Part shown: in pieces, positions 42,685-52,462 of the stretch
How the letters are laid out: each line of letters opens with the position of its first letter
How positions within the stretch are numbered: the first letter of the stretch is position 1
Origin: Gemmatimonadota bacterium
Lineage (GTDB): Bacteria; Gemmatimonadota; Gemmatimonadetes; Gemmatimonadales; Gemmatimonadaceae
DNA: 64,000 bases
Reading direction: 5' to 3'
Assembly: GCA_025359135.1 (NCBI GenBank)
Contig: JANYHJ010000138.1
Location: 44,553-108,552 of the forward strand
Translations under genes and position numbers: made by a program
The notes under the pieces: model-generated
The model's input: only the letters and a program-made list of their open reading frames with translations
What the model was told of the DNA's origin: nothing
The model's database searches: none

Positions 42685-44310
42685 CTAGCGCGCGTCCGGC
42701 GGCGGGATGAAGAACGGCCCCGGCGCTTCCCACGGGACCGCCGCGCGGAACGCGTCCGCCGACCGGCGGAGCTGCACGAGCTCGTCCGCCGGCATGCGGT
42801 CCATGTTGCGGATCATCATGGCCATCCGCGGATGGTTGACGAACCGCTCGCGGTGGCGCGCCAGGAAATCCCAGTACAGGACATTCACCGGGCACGCGTT
42901 CTCGCCGCTCTTCCGCGCCACGTCGTACGAGCAACTAGAACAATAGTTGCTCATGCGATTGATGTATGCGCCGCTCGCCACATAGGGCTTGGACGCTATC
43001 ACGCCACCGTCGCCCCAGGTGGCCATGCCGGCCACGTTCGGCAATTCCACCCACTCGTACGCATCGGTGAACGCGGCCCAGAACCAGCGCGAGAGCGCCT
43101 CGGGGGTCACGCCCAGCAGCGTGGCGATGTTGCCCTGCACCATGAGCCGCGGAATGTGGTGCACGCGGCCGTGGTCGCGCACCGAGCGCACCGTGTCGGC
43201 GAGGCAGCGCATGCGGCAGGCGCCGTGCGTGCCCGCGCCGGCGTAGCCCGCCTCGCCGTCCGGCGCCCAGTACCAGAGCGGCAGGGTGCGATCGGCCCCG
43301 AGCGCGTTGGCCGTGCGCAGCCCGGGCATGAGCTTCCGGTAGATGCCGCGCACGAACTCGCGCCAGCCGAGGATCTGACGAATGAACCCTTCGGCGCTCG
43401 GCAGCGGCACGGCGCCCTCGCGATAGGCACGCTCGGCGCGCTTCACGACTTCCATCGGGTGCAGAAGGCCGACATTGATGGCGGACGAGAGCGTGGAGTG
43501 CAGGAGGTCGGTCTCGCCAGCCTGCATCGCGTCTTCGAACGGCCCGAACTCCGGCAATCGCTCCGTGACGAACCGTTCGAGGAGCGCGAGCGCGTCACGG
43601 CGCGTGACGGGCAGTGAAAAGCCATCGACGGAACCCCAGCGTCCCTTCCAGCGGCTGACCTGCGCCATCACGCTGCGCGTGAGGGCATCAGGCTCGAAGG
43701 TCATGCGCGGTGGCGTCGCCCGCCCCTTGGGCCACGGCTTGCGATTGTCGGCGTCGAAGTTCCAGGCGCCGCCCGTGGGCGAGCCGTCGGGCTCCATGAG
43801 CACATGGTGCGTGCGGCGGAGTTCGCGATAGAACCACTCCATGCGGAATTCCTTGCGTCCCTCGGCCCAGGCATCGAAGACGGCGCGCGGCGCGATGAAG
43901 CCGGGATCCTCGCGGCGCTCCAGGGTGACGCCGAGCTGCGCGAGACGCGGTGCAACGCGTCCCAACTCCTCGAGGAGCTGCCACTCGCGCGGTTCCGAGC
44001 AGACCACGCGGCGCGCGTTGTGCTCGCGCGCGGCGTCCACGATCGCGTCTTCATAGGACGGCGCCACGCGGTGGTCCACCACGTAGCCCGCGGCGCGCAG
44101 TTCGTCGGCGAAGTGGCGCAGCGTGCTCAGGATCAGCACCAGTTTCTGCCGGTGCCACGGCAGTTCGGCGCCCTTGGACACCGACTCGACGAGGAGCACG
44201 ACCACGTCGGGGCGCGGGGCGCGCGGAATGCGCGCCACGGCGCGGGAGCACTCCCACGGCGCGATGAACGTGATGGTCGGTCGAGCGGGACGTGCCACGG
44301 TCGGGTTCAC
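42685..44310 (-). CDS. Fe-S-type photolyase/cryptochrome (FeS-BCP, PhrB-like)
   Basis: A 541-residue flavoprotein probably repairing (6-4) photoproducts or sensing light. The N-terminal alpha/beta domain reads VVVLLVESVSKGAELPWHRQKLVLILSTLRHFADELR, typical of the deoxyribodipyrimidine-photolyase-related family, and the FAD domain has QILGWREFVRGIYR and VHHIPRLMVQGNIATLLG. Cysteines for the [4Fe-4S] cluster are present: a Cys pair in GACRMRC, NYCSSC (CxxC) and ENACPVN. This set corresponds to the FeS-BCP class (ligands C350, C438, C441, C454 in Agrobacterium PhrB, from memory). The GTG start is 8 bp from the divergent ATG, so the promoters overlap coding sequence. Specific lesion unknown. Confidence 0.9.
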   Translation of the reverse strand: MNPTVARPARPTITFIAPWECSRAVARIPRAPRPDVVVLLVESVSKGAELPWHRQKLVLILSTLRHFADELRAAGYVVDHRVAPSYEDAIVDAAREHNARRVVCSEPREWQLLEELGRVAPRLAQLGVTLERREDPGFIAPRAVFDAWAEGRKEFRMEWFYRELRRTHHVLMEPDGSPTGGAWNFDADNRKPWPKGRATPPRMTFEPDALTRSVMAQVSRWKGRWGSVDGFSLPVTRRDALALLERFVTERLPEFGPFEDAMQAGETDLLHSTLSSAINVGLLHPMEVVKRAERAYREGAVPLPSAEGFIRQILGWREFVRGIYRKLMPGLRTANALGADRTLPLWYWAPDGEAGYAGAGTHGACRMRCLADTVRSVRDHGRVHHIPRLMVQGNIATLLGVTPEALSRWFWAAFTDAYEWVELPNVAGMATWGDGGVIASKPYVASGAYINRMSNYCSSCSYDVARKSGENACPVNVLYWDFLARHRERFVNHPRMAMMIRNMDRMPADELVQLRRSADAFRAAVPWEAPGPFFIPPPDAR

Positions 44311-44318
44311 GACGTATC

Positions 44319-46040
44319 ATGACGCCAGTGCGACGAATCGTTCCCGCATCGATCCTGGCGGTCCTCGTGACCGCGGTAGCGCACGCGGCGTACGCGCAGC
44401 GGGTATTCGGCCGCGTGGTCGAGGCCGATGGGCGCACCGGAGTCGCCGGGGCGCTGTTGACGCTCGTGCAGGATTCGGTGCGGGCGACTCCGGTGCTCTC
44501 GGGCGCCGACGGCCGTTTCTTCATGCGCGCGCCCACTACCGGCCGGTGGCAGCTACGTGCAGACGCGATCGGCCGGCCGTCGCAGCTCTCGCGCGTGCTC
44601 ACGCTCGGCGTGAACGACACCACGCGCGTGGAGCTGCGCTTTCCGCCGTACGTGCCGACGCTGGCGATGGTGCGCGTCTCGGCCGACCGCGCCTGCGTGC
44701 AGCGCCCCGACGAGGGCGAGCGGATGGCCGGGGTGTGGCAGGCGGTGCGCACCGCCCTCGAAGCGAGTTCGGCCACGGAGCGCGAGCGCCGCACGCCGCT
44801 CGAGCTCGAGGTGACGGACTACCGGCTCGATGTCTTCAAGCAGCGTTCGGCGGCCATGAAGCTGACGCTCCGCTCGTGGAGCGGCGCCGGATTCCTCTCG
44901 GCGCCACCGGAGGAGTTGGTGGTGAAGGGGTACGTGCGTCAGGTGGGCGATTCGGTGGCGTACTTCGCGCCGGACGCGAACGTGATCACGTCGCCGTCAT
45001 TCCTGGCGACGCACTGTTTCCGGGTGGAGGAACACGCGCCGCTCTTCGGCGCACGGCAGGTGGGACTGAGCTTCCAGCCGCTGCGCGAGCGCACGGTGGG
45101 CGACGTGCGCGGCACGCTCTGGCTCGACGCGCAGACGTCGGCGCTGCGCAAGCTGGAGCTCGAGTACGTGGTGCCGGGACGCACGTCGTCCTTGCCCAAT
45201 GCCGACGCGACGATGGAGTTCTCTCGGCTGCCCAACGGCCGCTGGTTCGTGTCGCGCTGGATCCTCAACATGCCGGTGGTGCGCGAGGTGGGGCCGGCTG
45301 TGGGCGGGGTGAGCACGGTGCAGTTCTCGGGCTGGCGCGCACGCGAGGGGATGGCGCATGCGATCTCGCTGCGGGATGCGCAGCGGTTGGCGCCACCGGC
45401 GGTGGTGATGGGGCGGGCGGTCGACAGCACGACCGGGCAGCCGATGGCGGGAGCGACGGTGACGCTCGAGGGAGTCGGCCAGCAGCAGACCGACTCGCTG
45501 GGCGCGTTCGCGTTCACCGTGCCGGACCCGTTGGCGGTGCCGGTGCCGGCGATGTTGACGCTCGGCACACCGCGCACGACGGAACTGGGGATTGAGTCAC
45601 CATCCCGCGAGGTCACAGTCGTGGCTGGCGAGACCGTGTCGGCGGATTTGGCGATCCCAACGCAACGGCGACTTCATCAGCGCCTTTGCACGGGGCGTCA
45701 GCGAACCGCGGAGGAATTGGGAGCTCTGCTGGTGACTTTCAAGGACGAAGATGACAATCAAGTGGCTCAAAATGCTACTATAATGGCTGAATGGAGCACT
45801 GATACTGCTTCGAATACAACTGGTGACGCCGCATTCTCGCCGGACGGGTACGACGTGCAGGTGCTGCGACGAGAGGGCAACGGCCGATTCACGATCTGTG
45901 GGGTACCGACCGGCGTTCGCGTGCACCTGATCGCACAGTGGGGCCACAATCGGCGCCTCACGCGAGATCTGCAGGCGGGACGCAGCCTGTTCACCGAGGT
46001 CCAGTTGCAGGCTCCATCAGCCAGTCCGCGCGAACGCTGA
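44319..46040 (+). CDS. Exported carboxypeptidase-regulatory-like domain protein (first paralogue)
   Basis: A 573-residue protein with a signal peptide (MTPVRRIVPASILAVLVTAVAHAAYAQ). A carboxypeptidase-regulatory-like Ig fold follows (RVFGRVVEADGRTGVAGALLTLVQD...LSGADGRFFMRAPTTGRW). A central region (~110-350) has conserved cysteines and a beta-rich pattern (RTVGDVRGTLWLDAQTSALRKLELEYVVPG). A second Ig-like repeat occurs near 365-440 (VVMGRAVDSTTGQPMAGATVTLEGVG). About 40 residues encoded at 45735-45835 come from a low-GC patch rich in Asp, Asn and Thr. Orientation and organisation match the next gene, so the two are tandem duplicates. Function unknown; perhaps outer-surface or periplasmic binding. 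Confidence 0.82.
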   Translation: MTPVRRIVPASILAVLVTAVAHAAYAQRVFGRVVEADGRTGVAGALLTLVQDSVRATPVLSGADGRFFMRAPTTGRWQLRADAIGRPSQLSRVLTLGVNDTTRVELRFPPYVPTLAMVRVSADRACVQRPDEGERMAGVWQAVRTALEASSATERERRTPLELEVTDYRLDVFKQRSAAMKLTLRSWSGAGFLSAPPEELVVKGYVRQVGDSVAYFAPDANVITSPSFLATHCFRVEEHAPLFGARQVGLSFQPLRERTVGDVRGTLWLDAQTSALRKLELEYVVPGRTSSLPNADATMEFSRLPNGRWFVSRWILNMPVVREVGPAVGGVSTVQFSGWRAREGMAHAISLRDAQRLAPPAVVMGRAVDSTTGQPMAGATVTLEGVGQQQTDSLGAFAFTVPDPLAVPVPAMLTLGTPRTTELGIESPSREVTVVAGETVSADLAIPTQRRLHQRLCTGRQRTAEELGALLVTFKDEDDNQVAQNATIMAEWSTDTASNTTGDAAFSPDGYDVQVLRREGNGRFTICGVPTGVRVHLIAQWGHNRRLTRDLQAGRSLFTEVQLQAPSASPRER

Positions 46041-46126
46041 GGCTGACCCACCACCGTGTGGGCGACGAGGCCCACGGCCAGGTGACGCCCATGGCACGAC
46101 ACCCCATCTTGGGGTTCGGAGGATTC

Positions 46127-47965
46127 ATGCACGCACGCATCATCGGAGTTCTTGCCCTCGTGTTCGGCGCGACGCCCCTCGCCGCACAGGTCGTCACGGG
46201 GCGTGTCATCCGCGAGGATGGCCGCACCCCCGTGGCGGGCGCCGTCATCACGCTCGTGCACGACAACGAGCGCATCCGCCCGATCCTTTCCGACGTCGAG
46301 GGCCGCTTCAGCTATCGCAACGCCCCGACCGGCAACTGGATCGTGCGGGCCGATGCCGCCGGCTTCGGCATGAACTTCTCCGAGGCGTTTCGCATGGGTC
46401 CGCGCGACTCCCTCGACGTCACCGTGCGCCTCACCCCCTTCGCGCAGCAGCTCGCGAGCGTGAAGGCCACGGGTCCGATGGCCAAGTGCAACAACAACCC
46501 GGGGAGCGCCGAGCGCACCGTCGTGGTCTGGTCCGCCATTCGCAGCACCCTTGAAGCCAGCCAAGCCACCGAGCGCGAACGCCAGACGCCGCTCGAGATC
46601 ACGGTGCTCGACCACACACTCGACGCGACCAGAAGGCGCAAGTCCACCGAGCTGTTCAAGAAGACGCGCAGTTGGTCAGGCGTGGGCTTCAGGGCGCACT
46701 CGCCGGCGATGCTCGACTCGATCGGGTACGTGCGCGTGTTCGACGACTCGTTGGTGGCGGCCAAGGCGGATCGCGGCGTGAGCGCCGAACGTCCGCAGGC
46801 GCAGAGTGCCGGCGGCCTTGGCACCATGATCATGGTCGAGCGCGAGCAGGAAGAGCGCGAGTATTACCTGCCCGACGCCGACGTGATGATGTCGCCGACG
46901 TTCATCGATGCGCACTGCTTCTCGGTGGTGGAGCGTGAAGCCTCCAACGGCGTGCCGCGCGCGGTGGGGCTCGCCTTCCGGCCCGCCACCCAACGCACCG
47001 TGGGCGAAGTGGAGGGGACGCTCTGGCTCGACCCGGTGACGGCCGCGCTCACACAGCTCGACGTGGACTTCCTCATTCCGGGTCGTTCGCGTTCACTGGC
47101 CAACGCCCGCGCCACCCTCGACTTCGCGCAGCTGCCGACGGGGCGCTGGATCGTCTCGCACTGGTCACTGCTGATGCCGAAGGAGCGAAGCCAGCGCAAC
47201 TCGATGGACAACGGCTTCGAGCAGAAGCTCGCCGGCTGGAACGAGCGCGAGGGCACGGCGCGCGTGCTGCCGCTGGCCGAAGCGGCGAGCATCGCGCCGG
47301 GTGCGGTGGTGCGCGGCCGCGTGCTCGATGGCACCACCGGCAAGCCGCTCACCGACGCCGCATTCACGCTCGAGAGCGTCGGCACGGAGCTCACCGACTC
47401 CACGGGTCGCTTCCAGTTCCGGATCTTCAATCCGCTTTCGATTCCGCTCCCCGCACAGCTCACGATGCGCTCCGAGCGCGCCAACGTGCTGAACGTCGTG
47501 GTGCCGCCGAGGGAGGTGCGTTTCAAGCCCGGCGACACGGTCGAGGTGAACATCGCGATTCCGAGCACCGCGCGCATGCGGCCGGCGCTCTGCGGCGCCG
47601 TGCTCGACTCGCTCACGGCGATGGCCAAGGGCGTGGCGTTCGACACGGGCACCGTCATCGGCCGCGTCACGAACAACGCCGATGGCGTCGAGGATGCGTT
47701 GGTCGTGGCCAACTGGTACCTGGACGGTCAAGGCAAGCCGACGGCGACCCGCACGGCGACGATGGCGCGACGTGCCGCGAAGAGCGGCATGGGCGGGCGC
47801 TACGCCCTCTGCGCAGTGCCCGAGAACGTGCCGGTGCTCGTGCACGCGGAGTTGGGGAACGCCAAGGGACAGGCGGTCACCGTGACCACCGCGCCCGGGG
47901 TGTTCGCCGAGGCGTTCGTTACCGTCGTACCAGGGCCGCCTGGTCGCGCACCCGCTCGGCCGTGA
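46127..47965 (+). CDS. Exported carboxypeptidase-regulatory-like domain protein (second paralogue)
   Basis: A 612-residue protein paralogous to the preceding one. The signal peptide is [21 protein letters not shown], preceded by a strong Shine-Dalgarno sequence (GGAGG, 4 nt before ATG), which decides the start; an earlier ATG at 46091 would lengthen the n-region. The Ig-like start [24 protein letters not shown] and the second repeat [20 protein letters not shown] match the paralogue, as does the central [30 protein letters not shown] segment. It has an extra insert near residues 215-245 ([18 protein letters not shown]). The last 47 bp overlap the end of transketolase on the other strand. Confidence 0.85.
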   Translation: MHARIIGVLALVFGATPLAAQVVTGRVIREDGRTPVAGAVITLVHDNERIRPILSDVEGRFSYRNAPTGNWIVRADAAGFGMNFSEAFRMGPRDSLDVTVRLTPFAQQLASVKATGPMAKCNNNPGSAERTVVVWSAIRSTLEASQATERERQTPLEITVLDHTLDATRRRKSTELFKKTRSWSGVGFRAHSPAMLDSIGYVRVFDDSLVAAKADRGVSAERPQAQSAGGLGTMIMVEREQEEREYYLPDADVMMSPTFIDAHCFSVVEREASNGVPRAVGLAFRPATQRTVGEVEGTLWLDPVTAALTQLDVDFLIPGRSRSLANARATLDFAQLPTGRWIVSHWSLLMPKERSQRNSMDNGFEQKLAGWNEREGTARVLPLAEAASIAPGAVVRGRVLDGTTGKPLTDAAFTLESVGTELTDSTGRFQFRIFNPLSIPLPAQLTMRSERANVLNVVVPPREVRFKPGDTVEVNIAIPSTARMRPALCGAVLDSLTAMAKGVAFDTGTVIGRVTNNADGVEDALVVANWYLDGQGKPTATRTATMARRAAKSGMGGRYALCAVPENVPVLVHAELGNAKGQAVTVTTAPGVFAEAFVTVVPGPPGRAPARP

Positions 47966-49928
47966 TCCCGAACTGCCGATACAGCTCCTGATACGGCGCG
48001 CTCGCGCCGAACCGCTCGATGCCGATGATGGCGCCGTTGTCGCCCACCCAGCGGTGCCAGCTCATCGGGTGCGCGGCCTCGATGGCCACCCGCGGAATGC
48101 CCGCAGGCAACACGGCAGCGCGTGCGTCCGCTGACTGCGCGGCGAAAAGCTCCATCGACGGCACGCTGACCACGCGCGCGCGGATCCCGTCCTTGGCGAG
48201 CAACGCTTGCGCATCCACCGCAATGCCGACCTCGGAGCCCGACGCCATCAACACCACCTGCGGCGCACCGCCCTCGGCTTCCTTCAGCACATAGGCGCCC
48301 TGCCGCGCGCCGCTCACCGCGGCGAAGCCCGCGTTGCGATCGAAGCACGGGAGCTTCTGGCGCGTGAGCACCAGGGCCACGGGGCCACTCGTGTGCGCGA
48401 TCGCAACGCGCCACGCTTCGGCTACTTCATTGGCATCGGCTGGCCGCAGCACGAGCACGTTCGGTATCACGCGCAACGACGCGAGGTGCTCCACGGGCTG
48501 GTGCGTGGGGCCGTCCTCGCCGAGGCCGATCGAGTCGTGCGTGAAGACGTAGATCGCGCGCACGCCCATGAGCGCCGCGAGGCGGATGGCTGGGCGCATG
48601 TAGTCGGCGAACACGAGGAAGGTGCCGCCGTACGGAATGAAGCCGCCGTGGAGCGCGAGTCCATTGAGGATCGCGCCCATGCCGAACTCGCGGATGCCGA
48701 AGCTCACGATGCGCCCGCCGGGCGTCGCCTTCGAGAACTTGGGCGCGTCCTTGATGGTCGTGAGGTTGGAGCCGGCCAGGTCGGCCGATCCGCCGATCAG
48801 CTCGGGCAACGCCGACGCGATGGCGTTGAGCACGATGCCGCTCGCATTGCGACTCGCGAGGGCGCCGGTCTCCGGCGTGAAGGTCGGCAGGCGCGATTCC
48901 CAATCCGACGGGAGCTTGCCGCTCCAGCGGCGCTCGAGCTCAGCGGACTCGGCCGGATACGCGGTCCGATACGCATCGAACGCCGCCTTCCATTGATCCT
49001 GCATGGCGGTGCCGCGCGCGCGCGCCTCGCGCATGTGCGCGAGTGCCTCGTCGGGGACGAAAAACGGTTCGCCGCTCGGCCAGCCGTAGGCGGACTTGGT
49101 GAGTTCGACCTCGGCGACGCCGAGCGCTTCGCCGTGCGCCTTGGAGGTGTCCTGGCGGTTCGGCGAGCCGTACCCGATGTGCGTGCGCGTGACGACAAGC
49201 GTGGGGCGCGACTCGTCGGCCTTGGCCGCGGCGACGGCGGCGTCGATCTGGTCGAGGTCGTTGACGTCGGCGATGTGCAGCACCTGCCAGCCGAGTGCGG
49301 CGAAGCGTGCGCCCTGGTCGTCGGAGCAGGTGAGGTCGACGGCGCCGTCGATCGTGATGCGGTTGTCGTCCCAGAAGACGATCAGACGGCCCAAGCCGAA
49401 GTGGCCGGCGAAGCTCGCCGCTTCGTGCGACACCCCTTCCATGAGGTCGCCGTCACCGGCGATCACGTACGTCCAGTGGCGCACCACCTGATGGCCGTCG
49501 CGATTGAACGTGGCGGCGAGGTTGGCTTCGGCCATGGCCATGCCGACCGACGTGGCGAGGCCTTGGCCGAGCGGGCCGGTGGTGGTCTCGACACCCGCGG
49601 TGTGGCCGACTTCCGGATGACCGGGCGTCGCGCTCCCCCACTGGCGGAAGTTCTTGATGTCGGCGAGCGAGAGGGGGTAGCCCGTAAGGTGCAACAGGGC
49701 GTACTGCAGCATGCTCGCGTGGCCCGCCGAGAGGACGAATCGGTCTCGGTCGGGCCAGTGCGGATCCGCCGGGTTGTGGCGGAGGTGCTTCGTGTAGAGG
49801 CGGTACCCGAGCGGCGCGAGCGCCATCGGCGTGCCGGGGTGGCCGGAGTCGGCCTTCTGCACCGCATCCATCGCGAGCGTGCGGATGGTGTTGATGCAGA
49901 GGAGGTCGAGCGACGTCTGGGTGGCCAT
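47919..49928 (-). CDS. tkt: Transketolase
   Basis: A 669-residue TPP enzyme of the pentose phosphate and Calvin-type pathways. The N-terminus has [24 protein letters not shown], then [21 protein letters not shown], the TPP motif [13 protein letters not shown]...DDN, and later [21 protein letters not shown] and [24 protein letters not shown]. Full family length and all these motifs are present. The start ATG at 49928 is followed directly by the conserved first helix; extra upstream codons do not belong. It is 44 bp after the small zinc-ribbon gene. The 3' end overlaps the paralogue gene on the other strand by 47 bp. Confidence 0.97.
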   Translation of the reverse strand: MATQTSLDLLCINTIRTLAMDAVQKADSGHPGTPMALAPLGYRLYTKHLRHNPADPHWPDRDRFVLSAGHASMLQYALLHLTGYPLSLADIKNFRQWGSATPGHPEVGHTAGVETTTGPLGQGLATSVGMAMAEANLAATFNRDGHQVVRHWTYVIAGDGDLMEGVSHEAASFAGHFGLGRLIVFWDDNRITIDGAVDLTCSDDQGARFAALGWQVLHIADVNDLDQIDAAVAAAKADESRPTLVVTRTHIGYGSPNRQDTSKAHGEALGVAEVELTKSAYGWPSGEPFFVPDEALAHMREARARGTAMQDQWKAAFDAYRTAYPAESAELERRWSGKLPSDWESRLPTFTPETGALASRNASGIVLNAIASALPELIGGSADLAGSNLTTIKDAPKFSKATPGGRIVSFGIREFGMGAILNGLALHGGFIPYGGTFLVFADYMRPAIRLAALMGVRAIYVFTHDSIGLGEDGPTHQPVEHLASLRVIPNVLVLRPADANEVAEAWRVAIAHTSGPVALVLTRQKLPCFDRNAGFAAVSGARQGAYVLKEAEGGAPQVVLMASGSEVGIAVDAQALLAKDGIRARVVSVPSMELFAAQSADARAAVLPAGIPRVAIEAAHPMSWHRWVGDNGAIIGIERFGASAPYQELYRQFGITAERVRDQAALVRR

Positions 49929-49972
49929 GGCGGAGCCCGCCCCTGTTTCGATCGTGTGTGAAGTGCCGCGAT

Positions 49973-50140
49973 TTAGCGAATGAGCGCCTCGACCTCGGCC
50001 GCCTTGCAATTCTTCTCGTGGCCAGGATACGCATGGCCGCAGTGCAAGCAGTGCTCGCCGAAGCCCGTGCGCTTCCAGATGAGGTAGTACATGGCGCGCT
50101 GGAGGTTCGCGATCTTCTTGTCGGTATCAGGCGTGCTCAT
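49973..50140 (-). CDS. Small zinc-ribbon-like protein, 55 residues
   Basis: A cytoplasmic mini-protein. A helical N-terminal part ([19 protein letters not shown]) precedes a compact metal site with C31, C34, H41 and C45 (CLHC-x6-H-x3-C), then a short helix. The start at 50140 is supported by an upstream GGAGT sequence; an in-frame ATG at 50182 would add 14 residues. It sits between the GMC oxidoreductase and transketolase genes in the same direction. I do not recognise a family; the Cys/His spacing suggests one structural zinc. Confidence 0.7.
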   Translation of the reverse strand: MSTPDTDKKIANLQRAMYYLIWKRTGFGEHCLHCGHAYPGHEKNCKAAEVEALIR

Positions 50141-50284
50141 GCGGGACTCCGGGGCGGTAGTGGGCCGGGTGGGCCAGTACAAAGATCAGCGGACTTTGGG
50201 ACGCGACGTGACGCGTTCCGCGAGCGCGCGAAAGCTAGCCGATGGAGTCCCGCCCCGCGATGCCCTGCGCGACGGATTGGCGCC

Positions 50285-52327
50285 TCAGGATGGCCGGAAC
50301 CGGGACGTGAATCGCTCGACCAGAACGCTGGTCACCGCCATGATGGTTTCCTGCGGGTTGACGCCAAGCGCAGTCGGTAGAAATGACCCATCGAAGACGT
50401 AGAGGCCCGGGGTGCCGTGCCGCTCGCCGTCCGGGTTCACGCCACTCGTGTCGGCGTTGGTGCCCATGCGGGCGGTGCCGTTGACGTGTGCGCTGAAGAT
50501 CGAGATGTCGTTGGCGGCCATCGAGGCGCTGCGGACCTTGGCGAAATCGGACTCGCCGCGGATGCGCATCGGGTGCGTGTGCAGCGTCAGCGCCTCCGTG
50601 GCGCCATTGGCGAAGTGCAATCGCGCTGCGGCAATGATCCCCTCGGCGACGTGCGTGGCGTCCGCGGGGCCGAGCGCGTAGCGGATGTCGCTGCCCATGT
50701 CGCCGCGCGGGGTGACGCTCCCGTTGGAGAGATCACGATCGGCGCCGTCACGCGTGAGCGCGATGATGGTGCCGATCCTCCGGAATGACTCCATGATGCC
50801 ACGATGTTCGGCGCCGTTGCCCGGTAGGGCGACGGAGGCGAGCGCAGGGTGCATGGGCGGATTCTCGAGCCAGAAGCCGTAGCCATTCGGATCGGACTGG
50901 CTGAACTCGTCGCAGATGCTCGAGAGCGGAATACCACCGGCGCCGTACATCTCGCGGTCGTAGCACGCCGAGACGGCCGTGGTGGGGTGGAGGCGCAGGT
51001 ACTTGCCCACGCCGCCGCCGCCGAGTCGGGAGCGCTGGAGGATGAGCGGCGTGCCGATGGCCCCGGCGGCAAGAATGACGAGACGCGCGTCGATGATCTG
51101 TGTGCTCGTGAATCGACCCGTGAGCGGATCGCGGCGACGCACCGTCACGCGCTTGCGCGGCATCGCGGTGCCGTCGGCCACGAGCTCGAGCTTCTCGACC
51201 GCGGCATCGGCCACGAGCGTGGCACCGGCCGCGAGCGCACGCGGTAACCAGACCATGAGCGCGCCCTGCTTGGCGTCGTAGCGGCAGCCGACACCGCAGA
51301 AACCGGAGCGCACGCACCCCTTCGCATTGATGGTGGCGCTGTGCGCGCGCCAGCCGAGCTTGGCCGCGCCGTCGAGCACGAGGCGATTGTTGGGTGAGTG
51401 GGCGTCGTCGGGGACGACGCGCGCGTGCACCTCGCGCTCGATCTGCTCGAAGACGGGGCGCATCTCCGCGCTCGACATGCCCGTGACTCCGTGTCGCGCC
51501 GCCCACTCGTTGAGCACGTGGTCGGGGGTGCGCAGCATGATGAGCCAATTGACCGTCGTGCCGCCACCGACGGCGCCGCCCTGGAAGAGGGCGATGGCCT
51601 GGTCGCGCGAGGCGCGGAGTCCCTGGTCGGCATAGAGGCGCTCGGTGCTCGTGGCCTCCTGCTCATCGAAGGCGTCGCCCTGCACGAGCGGGCCTTCCTC
51701 GAGAATCGTGACCTGGTAGCCAGCCTCGGCGAGTCGCGCGGCTGCGACGGAGCCACCAGCACCGGAGCCGACGATGAGGACGTCGGTGGAGGTGGGGAGC
51801 GTGTCGGCTGGAGCGATCAGGCGGTGGAGCGCTGCAGCGGGCGGGCCCGCCAGCGGATTGGCGACCCGCGCGATCGGTTCGTCGTCGGACGGCGTGCCGG
51901 GCGCGGCTCCTTCCCATGGTACGGCCGGTGTGCGGTCGTGGAGCGGCCCGTGGTATCCGACGCCCGCGTGCGCTTCCGGCGTGCTGTAGTAACAGAAGAG
52001 CACGAGGCGGCGCACCGACTGGGCGATGGTGCGGAGCGCGGCGATGCGGCTCGTGAGCCAGCGGTCGAGGAAGGCGTCCTGCGCAGCTGTGTCCCGCCGG
52101 TGGAACGGGGTCGGGCTGCCAGTCGTGAGGAGGGCGGCGAGCCTCGACCCGAAGATCGACAGGCCGAGGAGGAAATCGCTTTCGTAGAGCGCCGGCATGC
52201 GGCCCAAGCGCCGCGCGACCACGTCGGTGACGTTGACCGCAAAGGGCCCGGGTTCGAAGGCCACGGGGACGACGCGTCGGGCGGCGGCGTCGAGAGTGGC
52301 GCGCTGGCGGGACGAGAGTGGTGGCAC
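50285..52327 (-). CDS. GMC-type FAD oxidoreductase
   Basis: A ~680-residue oxidoreductase. A ~170-residue N-terminal helical region resembles the gluconate-2-dehydrogenase gamma-type domain (LSSRQRATLDAAARRVVP). The FAD Rossmann motif is TDVLIVGSGAGGSVAAARLAEAG, with LFQGGAVGGGTTVNW and a Cys-rich GCVRSGFCGVGCRYDAKQG stretch in the substrate region. The C-terminal active site has HVNGTARMG and NPQETIMAV, the His and Asn pair of GMC enzymes. It would oxidise an alcohol or sterol-like compound. I use the GTG at 52327; a TTG at 52357 would add ten residues. The final product and electron acceptor are unknown. Confidence 0.9.
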   Translation of the reverse strand: MPPLSSRQRATLDAAARRVVPVAFEPGPFAVNVTDVVARRLGRMPALYESDFLLGLSIFGSRLAALLTTGSPTPFHRRDTAAQDAFLDRWLTSRIAALRTIAQSVRRLVLFCYYSTPEAHAGVGYHGPLHDRTPAVPWEGAAPGTPSDDEPIARVANPLAGPPAAALHRLIAPADTLPTSTDVLIVGSGAGGSVAAARLAEAGYQVTILEEGPLVQGDAFDEQEATSTERLYADQGLRASRDQAIALFQGGAVGGGTTVNWLIMLRTPDHVLNEWAARHGVTGMSSAEMRPVFEQIEREVHARVVPDDAHSPNNRLVLDGAAKLGWRAHSATINAKGCVRSGFCGVGCRYDAKQGALMVWLPRALAAGATLVADAAVEKLELVADGTAMPRKRVTVRRRDPLTGRFTSTQIIDARLVILAAGAIGTPLILQRSRLGGGGVGKYLRLHPTTAVSACYDREMYGAGGIPLSSICDEFSQSDPNGYGFWLENPPMHPALASVALPGNGAEHRGIMESFRRIGTIIALTRDGADRDLSNGSVTPRGDMGSDIRYALGPADATHVAEGIIAAARLHFANGATEALTLHTHPMRIRGESDFAKVRSASMAANDISIFSAHVNGTARMGTNADTSGVNPDGERHGTPGLYVFDGSFLPTALGVNPQETIMAVTSVLVERFTSRFRPS

Positions 52328-52462
52328 GACCGGAAATCGTCGCGTCCGGGGAGGCAAAAGTCCATGCCCGGCAACGGGTTCCGGGCTCGGCGCACTCTTT
52401 CCGAGGTTCGCGGCGGGGGTGATATTGGCGGGGCACCCTCCTTACGGCCCCCACGAGGTCCG

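Noticed and set aside
48207..49961. Plus-strand open frame (about 584 codons) opposite transketolase
   Set aside because: No recognisable motif, and the minus strand carries all transketolase signatures.
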